Part shown: positions 6,423 through 8,929 of the stretch, piece after piece
Numbering within the stretch: the stretch's first letter is position 1
Layout of the letters: every line of letters starts with the position of its first letter
Assembly (NCBI GenBank): GCA_002697065.1
Contig: NZTJ01000001.1
Coordinates: forward strand, 1-8,929
Direction: 5' to 3'
Length of the DNA: 8,929 nt
From: Methanobacteriota archaeon
GTDB lineage: Archaea > Thermoplasmatota > Poseidoniia > Poseidoniales > Thalassarchaeaceae
The notes under the pieces: generated by a model
What the model was told of the DNA's origin: nothing
Database searches by the model: none
The model's input: the letters and a program-made list of their open reading frames with translations, nothing else
Translations under genes and position numbers: made by a program

Positions 6423-6826
6423 GGGACGATCCTCCTCTTTGGCCCGTGGCTGTACCTAGCCTAGCCGGATTCTGCGCAGCATGCTTCCCATATGTGGTCC
6501 AAAACACTCCTCAGCTTGTAGGTGGAGAACTGACAACTCCATTTATCCTACTAGTGATCCTAAGCCCACTACTATACTTCTCTCCAGAGCCGACTGGGAG
6601 GAAACCAGATCTGATAATTGGTGCCAACATTGGGATGTTCTTTGCTTTCCTACCCCAAGCAATCTTCTTCGTCTGGTTCATCATAGTCATCCTGCTTTGG
6701 CTATCTCAGTCAATGTATGTATGGAGGGGGAATTACCCAGCTTTCAGAATCGGGACCTGGATTGGATTGGGAGCAGTTTCTGGCCTATTCATCGGAGGTC
6801 TTTTTGGACACCTCATCCTTGTCTGA
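6416..6826 (+). CDS. Small multi-pass membrane protein, unknown function
   Basis: I do not recognise this 136-residue protein. Hydrophobic segments at about 9-29, 40-56, 66-98 (long enough for one long or two short helices) and 113-135 predict four or five membrane helices. Short charged loops lie at about 58-64 (PTGRKPD) and 103-112 (WRGNYPAFRI). No catalytic motif or signal peptide cleavage site is evident. The gene diverges from the dioxygenase operon 82 bp away, and its start codon lies in the right arm of a perfect inverted repeat. No clear Shine-Dalgarno is seen. Its last 42 bases overlap the end of the convergent PAP2 gene. A role linked to the dioxygenase operon, such as entry of the aromatic substrate, is possible only from the shared promoter region. 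Coding nature is supported by the uninterrupted, strongly hydrophobic pattern. Confidence 0.68.
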   Translation: MKWDDPPLWPVAVPSLAGFCAACFPYVVQNTPQLVGGELTTPFILLVILSPLLYFSPEPTGRKPDLIIGANIGMFFAFLPQAIFFVWFIIVILLWLSQSMYVWRGNYPAFRIGTWIGLGAVSGLFIGGLFGHLILV

Positions 6827-8197
6827 CCAGATCATCCTGCCCACTACTAGTCCGGTTATTGCGAAAGACGGGACGGATGACATGACCCCGGTCCAGATGA
6901 GTTCCCCATCCACATACTCAATCGTGATTCTGACTTCACCAACCCCCTCTTCCCCTTGATTAGAAACAAGGACATAATGCCCATCGTATACCGTGGGAGT
7001 CTCAACCTCTACCTGGTAGGCCTCTTCAGGAGAAAGAATTTGAATTTCCTGATCAGAGAATGCCAACCAGTCGATGCTCCCCCCTCTGGCATGTTCTCCG
7101 ACCATGTCCCTATGTATGACTAGAACCTGTACTTCCTCTACTCCTACATTTCTTACCTCTACCTCAGCCGGGTGCCACAAACTGTGTACCTCGATTACAT
7201 CGAGATTAACATCTCCTGGTCCAACTCTCATTGTAGGATCATTTTCATCGGTCCCAGGACCATCCACGATGACAAATACTAGCATCATAGTACCGATTAT
7301 GGAGAATGCGACAGCGGTGTAAGAAATATTCCTCGGATGAGCGAGGGACCGCAAACCGTTCCCTCTGAGATTCCTAAGCTTGGGCTGGATACCATGGGCG
7401 AAAAGTGCACATATTATGGCAACCACCACTCCGGGAATGACGTCCGAAAGCCAATGAATTCCCAGGTATTGTATGCTAAACAAATAGATCGGGATATTTG
7501 CTGCTACGAAAAGATCGAACTCTCTATGGCGCCATTCCGAAATTGCGATGCCAAGTTCTCTAACGTGCAGCCGATTGATGATCAAAAGGCCAAGTGGGAG
7601 GCCAACATGCAGACTCGGGATGCCGTTGTCCAGTGGGTCTACTTCAGTGAAGAAGAATAGGTTCCATGACTCGTGGTACATGATCGCATCCATGCCAGGT
7701 ACGAATGAGGATGTCACCTCGACATTGAAGAAGAGGTAAAGTGGAACGGCCAGAACGTAAATTATCGAGTAGTTCAGTACGGCCTTGTCGGCCATGACCT
7801 CATCCCTGCAGAGGATGTAGTAAATAGGGCTGAACCAAATCAGGAACAGGTAGACGAATAGGTAGTGGAAGGACAGCACGTCACTAAGCATTTCGTTCCG
7901 GAAACTCTCCTGAACCCAGAGAGTCAACTCTCCTTCGATTCCATGAACGTAGTGCGTGAATCCTCCGACTCGGGGTTTTATGGCTTCGTTATGTTGGTCA
8001 ATGAAGGCTTTGAATCCGTACATAATTACGTAAACAGAAATATGCCACTTGTACCCCTTTTCCTTAATTTCCCCTAATAGATCAGAAAGTGCAACCCTCA
8101 TCTCGGGCTCATCCCTGGTAAGGATTCTCTGGATTGGAATGGTCAGCAGGAGTATCGCACCCATTACCGTCTCGTACGGTCCGAAAGGCCACTCCAT
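6785..8197 (-). CDS. PAP2/Aur1-like membrane phosphatase or phosphotransferase with C-terminal extracellular domain
   Basis: This is an integral membrane protein of the PAP2 superfamily, in the branch containing inositolphosphotransferases such as Aur1. From the ATG at 8197 it has 470 residues. PSLH (194-197) and GIHWLSDVIPG (246-256, with H248 and D252) supply the two catalytic histidines and the aspartate of the phosphohistidine relay. The usual N-terminal KxxxxxxRP motif is not clear, as in the Aur1-like branch. About seven helices form the core. Another helix follows at about 291-311, then a beta-rich acidic domain (about 314-438) that would sit outside the cell, then a final helix (440-457) and a charged cytosolic tail. 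That C-terminal addition is not part of the core family. Likely substrates are phospholipid headgroups or polyprenyl phosphates. An ATG at 8278 would add 27 residues, but it leaves only 26 bp to the divergent YbaK gene. The 8197 ATG has GGCGGT six bases upstream and sits just before the first helix. The 3' end overlaps the convergent gene. Confidence 0.82.
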   Translation of the reverse strand: MEWPFGPYETVMGAILLLTIPIQRILTRDEPEMRVALSDLLGEIKEKGYKWHISVYVIMYGFKAFIDQHNEAIKPRVGGFTHYVHGIEGELTLWVQESFRNEMLSDVLSFHYLFVYLFLIWFSPIYYILCRDEVMADKAVLNYSIIYVLAVPLYLFFNVEVTSSFVPGMDAIMYHESWNLFFFTEVDPLDNGIPSLHVGLPLGLLIINRLHVRELGIAISEWRHREFDLFVAANIPIYLFSIQYLGIHWLSDVIPGVVVAIICALFAHGIQPKLRNLRGNGLRSLAHPRNISYTAVAFSIIGTMMLVFVIVDGPGTDENDPTMRVGPGDVNLDVIEVHSLWHPAEVEVRNVGVEEVQVLVIHRDMVGEHARGGSIDWLAFSDQEIQILSPEEAYQVEVETPTVYDGHYVLVSNQGEEGVGEVRITIEYVDGELIWTGVMSSVPSFAITGLVVGRMIWSDKDEVSKKTSDE

Positions 8198-8281
8198 GGT
8201 CGAACCGCCTACAATCGAGTCATGAAACTTACAGTCGTTGAGGAATCTCCCACCCTCATTACTTAGTCCCCAACCCATAAG

Positions 8282-8294
8282 TCGAGATACTCGA
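8282..8294. repeat. Short palindrome before the YbaK-like gene
   Basis: TCGAGATACTCGA has five-base arms around a three-base centre. It ends 11 bases before the ATG at 8305, in the region between divergent genes. It may be an operator or chance. Confidence 0.35.
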
Positions 8295-8304
8295 GGCGCA
8301 TTGT

Positions 8305-8769
8305 ATGGATGGGCACGTTCTCTGGCTATCTCAATGCGAACAAATAGGCTTCACACCCGACCCGCGCAAGTATGAGGAGGGTACTAGAACATCGCAGGAC
8401 GCTGCAGATCAACTGGGATGCGAAGTAGCGCATATCGCCAAATCGATAGTGTTCAGCGGAGAGGATAGAGCCGTAATAGTGATCACATCAGGTTCCAATA
8501 GGGTTGAAAGAAAGAGGAAACTGAAGAGAATACTCGGATTTAAGCCCGGGATGGCTAATCCTGAATACGTTCTCGAAAGCACCGGTTACGCTGTTGGTGG
8601 GGTTCCGCCATTCGGACACACAAATCCTGTTACAATACTGATGGACGAGGACCTGATGCAATACGACTTGGTTTGGGGCGCGGCGGGAACTCCTCAGACA
8701 GTTTTTCCAATCACTCCCAAGAAACTCAGAGAAGTCTCAGGGGCTAAGTTAGGAGATGTGAAGCAGTAG
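8305..8769 (+). CDS. YbaK/ProX-type aminoacyl-tRNA deacylase
   Basis: This 154-residue cytosolic protein belongs to the YbaK/EbsC/ProX family, free-standing editing domains that hydrolyse misacylated tRNAs such as Cys-tRNA(Pro) or Ala-tRNA(Pro). Family marks are HIAKSIVF (43-50) with the conserved K46 that binds the tRNA end, the basic helix KRKLKRIL (70-77), the loop GYAVGGVPPFGH (94-105) and VWGAAGTPQTVFPI (123-136). Length is normal for the family (about 155-160). The exact tRNA target cannot be told from sequence. The ATG has no clear Shine-Dalgarno; CATAAG about 27 bases upstream could be a TATA box for a leaderless message. Its stop is followed at once by the ATG of the SMUG1-like gene, so the two are probably co-transcribed. 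Confidence 0.9.
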   Translation: MDGHVLWLSQCEQIGFTPDPRKYEEGTRTSQDAADQLGCEVAHIAKSIVFSGEDRAVIVITSGSNRVERKRKLKRILGFKPGMANPEYVLESTGYAVGGVPPFGHTNPVTILMDEDLMQYDLVWGAAGTPQTVFPITPKKLREVSGAKLGDVKQ

Positions 8770-8929
8770 ATGGCGCGCGCTGTTTCTGAACTCATTGCTG
8801 CTGCTTCCAGATTGAGGGACGATTCCCAATCGATAGCGAGGAGGATGGTCTCAGAAGGAGTTGCCGACCTCGTTTACAATCCCCTCGATTATGCATGGGA
8901 GGTGCACAAGGAGTTCATTCTAAGGACCG
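8770..8929 (+). CDS. SMUG1-like uracil-DNA glycosylase, N-terminal part
   Basis: The first 53 residues run off the window edge. LVYNPLDYAWEVHKEFILR (34-52) closely matches the start of the SMUG1 core, where human SMUG1 has YNPVEYAWEPHRNYVTRY. SMUG1 removes uracil and oxidised pyrimidines from DNA to begin base-excision repair. The catalytic Asn of the GMNPGPFG motif lies beyond the window, so activity cannot be judged. The ATG follows the YbaK stop with no gap (TAGATG). GGAG at 8752 is 14 bases upstream, far for a Shine-Dalgarno, so translation may depend on coupling. The identification rests on one strong motif. Confidence 0.75.
   Translation, partial: MARAVSELIAAASRLRDDSQSIARRMVSEGVADLVYNPLDYAWEVHKEFILRT

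Noticed and set aside
6481..6959. Two open frames (134 and 80 codons) overlapping the 6416 gene on the same strand
   Set aside because: They are Ser/Pro/Trp-rich shadow frames without a hydrophobic pattern or motif. The 6416 frame reads as a coherent membrane protein.
7337..7660. 107-codon open frame on the plus strand inside the PAP2 gene
   Set aside because: It is antisense to the catalytic core of a clear gene, has no domain-like pattern and no supporting start signal.
8198..8278. ATG at 8278 as the PAP2 start
   Set aside because: It has no Shine-Dalgarno and leaves 26 bp for two divergent promoters. The extra 27 residues have no domain or membrane character. It remains possible.
1..8929. 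tRNA or rRNA genes, CRISPR arrays, insertion sequences, attachment sites
   Set aside because: Reading both strands showed no cloverleaf-like segments in gaps, no regularly spaced repeats, no transposase-like protein and no terminal repeats. Gaps are too short for most of these.

Overview
The window is a dense, moderately GC-balanced stretch of what looks like an archaeal genome. Ten protein genes lie on both strands, gaps are mostly under 100 bp, and no RNA genes or mobile elements were seen. My best guess is a planktonic marine euryarchaeon (Marine Group II / Poseidoniales or a relative). This is an inference from style: a PanB-type CoA pathway gene, an archaeal-looking mix of start signals (TTG starts behind GGTGA motifs, other genes with no Shine-Dalgarno and only a TATA-like box about 25 bp upstream), a lipoprotein with a canonical lipobox, and acidic proteins. 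No marker gene settles the lineage.

Layout. Minus strand, 1-2212: the 5' part of panB (cut by the window edge), preceded by an APC-family amino acid permease whose cytosolic tail carries two intact EF-hand calcium loops. Plus strand, 2290-3850: a SlyD-like FKBP prolyl isomerase, then a lipoprotein of the calcium-dependent PI-PLC type. Minus strand, 3851-6333: a tight three-gene operon (read from 6333 downwards) encoding a catalytic class III extradiol dioxygenase subunit like the 2-aminophenol 1,6-dioxygenase beta subunit, its degenerate alpha partner, and a RidA-family protein resembling 2-aminomuconate deaminase. Plus strand, 6416-6826: a small unknown multi-pass membrane protein. Minus strand, 6785-8197: a PAP2/Aur1-like membrane phosphatase or phosphotransferase with an extra C-terminal domain. 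Plus strand, 8305-8929: a YbaK-type aminoacyl-tRNA deacylase, then the start of a SMUG1-like uracil-DNA glycosylase cut by the window edge.

How the genes may work together. The dioxygenase operon is the most coherent system. Its beta and alpha subunits would open the ring of 2-aminophenol or a similar aminated aromatic, and the RidA protein would deaminate the resulting 2-aminomuconate. The semialdehyde dehydrogenase expected between those two steps is not in the window. Two other genes suggest calcium and inositol-lipid themes: the EF-hand permease, and a PLC-like lipoprotein in the same window as an Aur1-like PAP2 protein. Any functional link between these is inference only.

Non-coding signals include a perfect 11-bp inverted repeat spanning the start codon of the 6416 membrane-protein gene, next to a 12-bp palindrome in the promoter region it shares with the dioxygenase operon. 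Another perfect 11-bp inverted repeat lies between the FKBP and PLC-like genes. No stretch over 300 bases lacks a gene.
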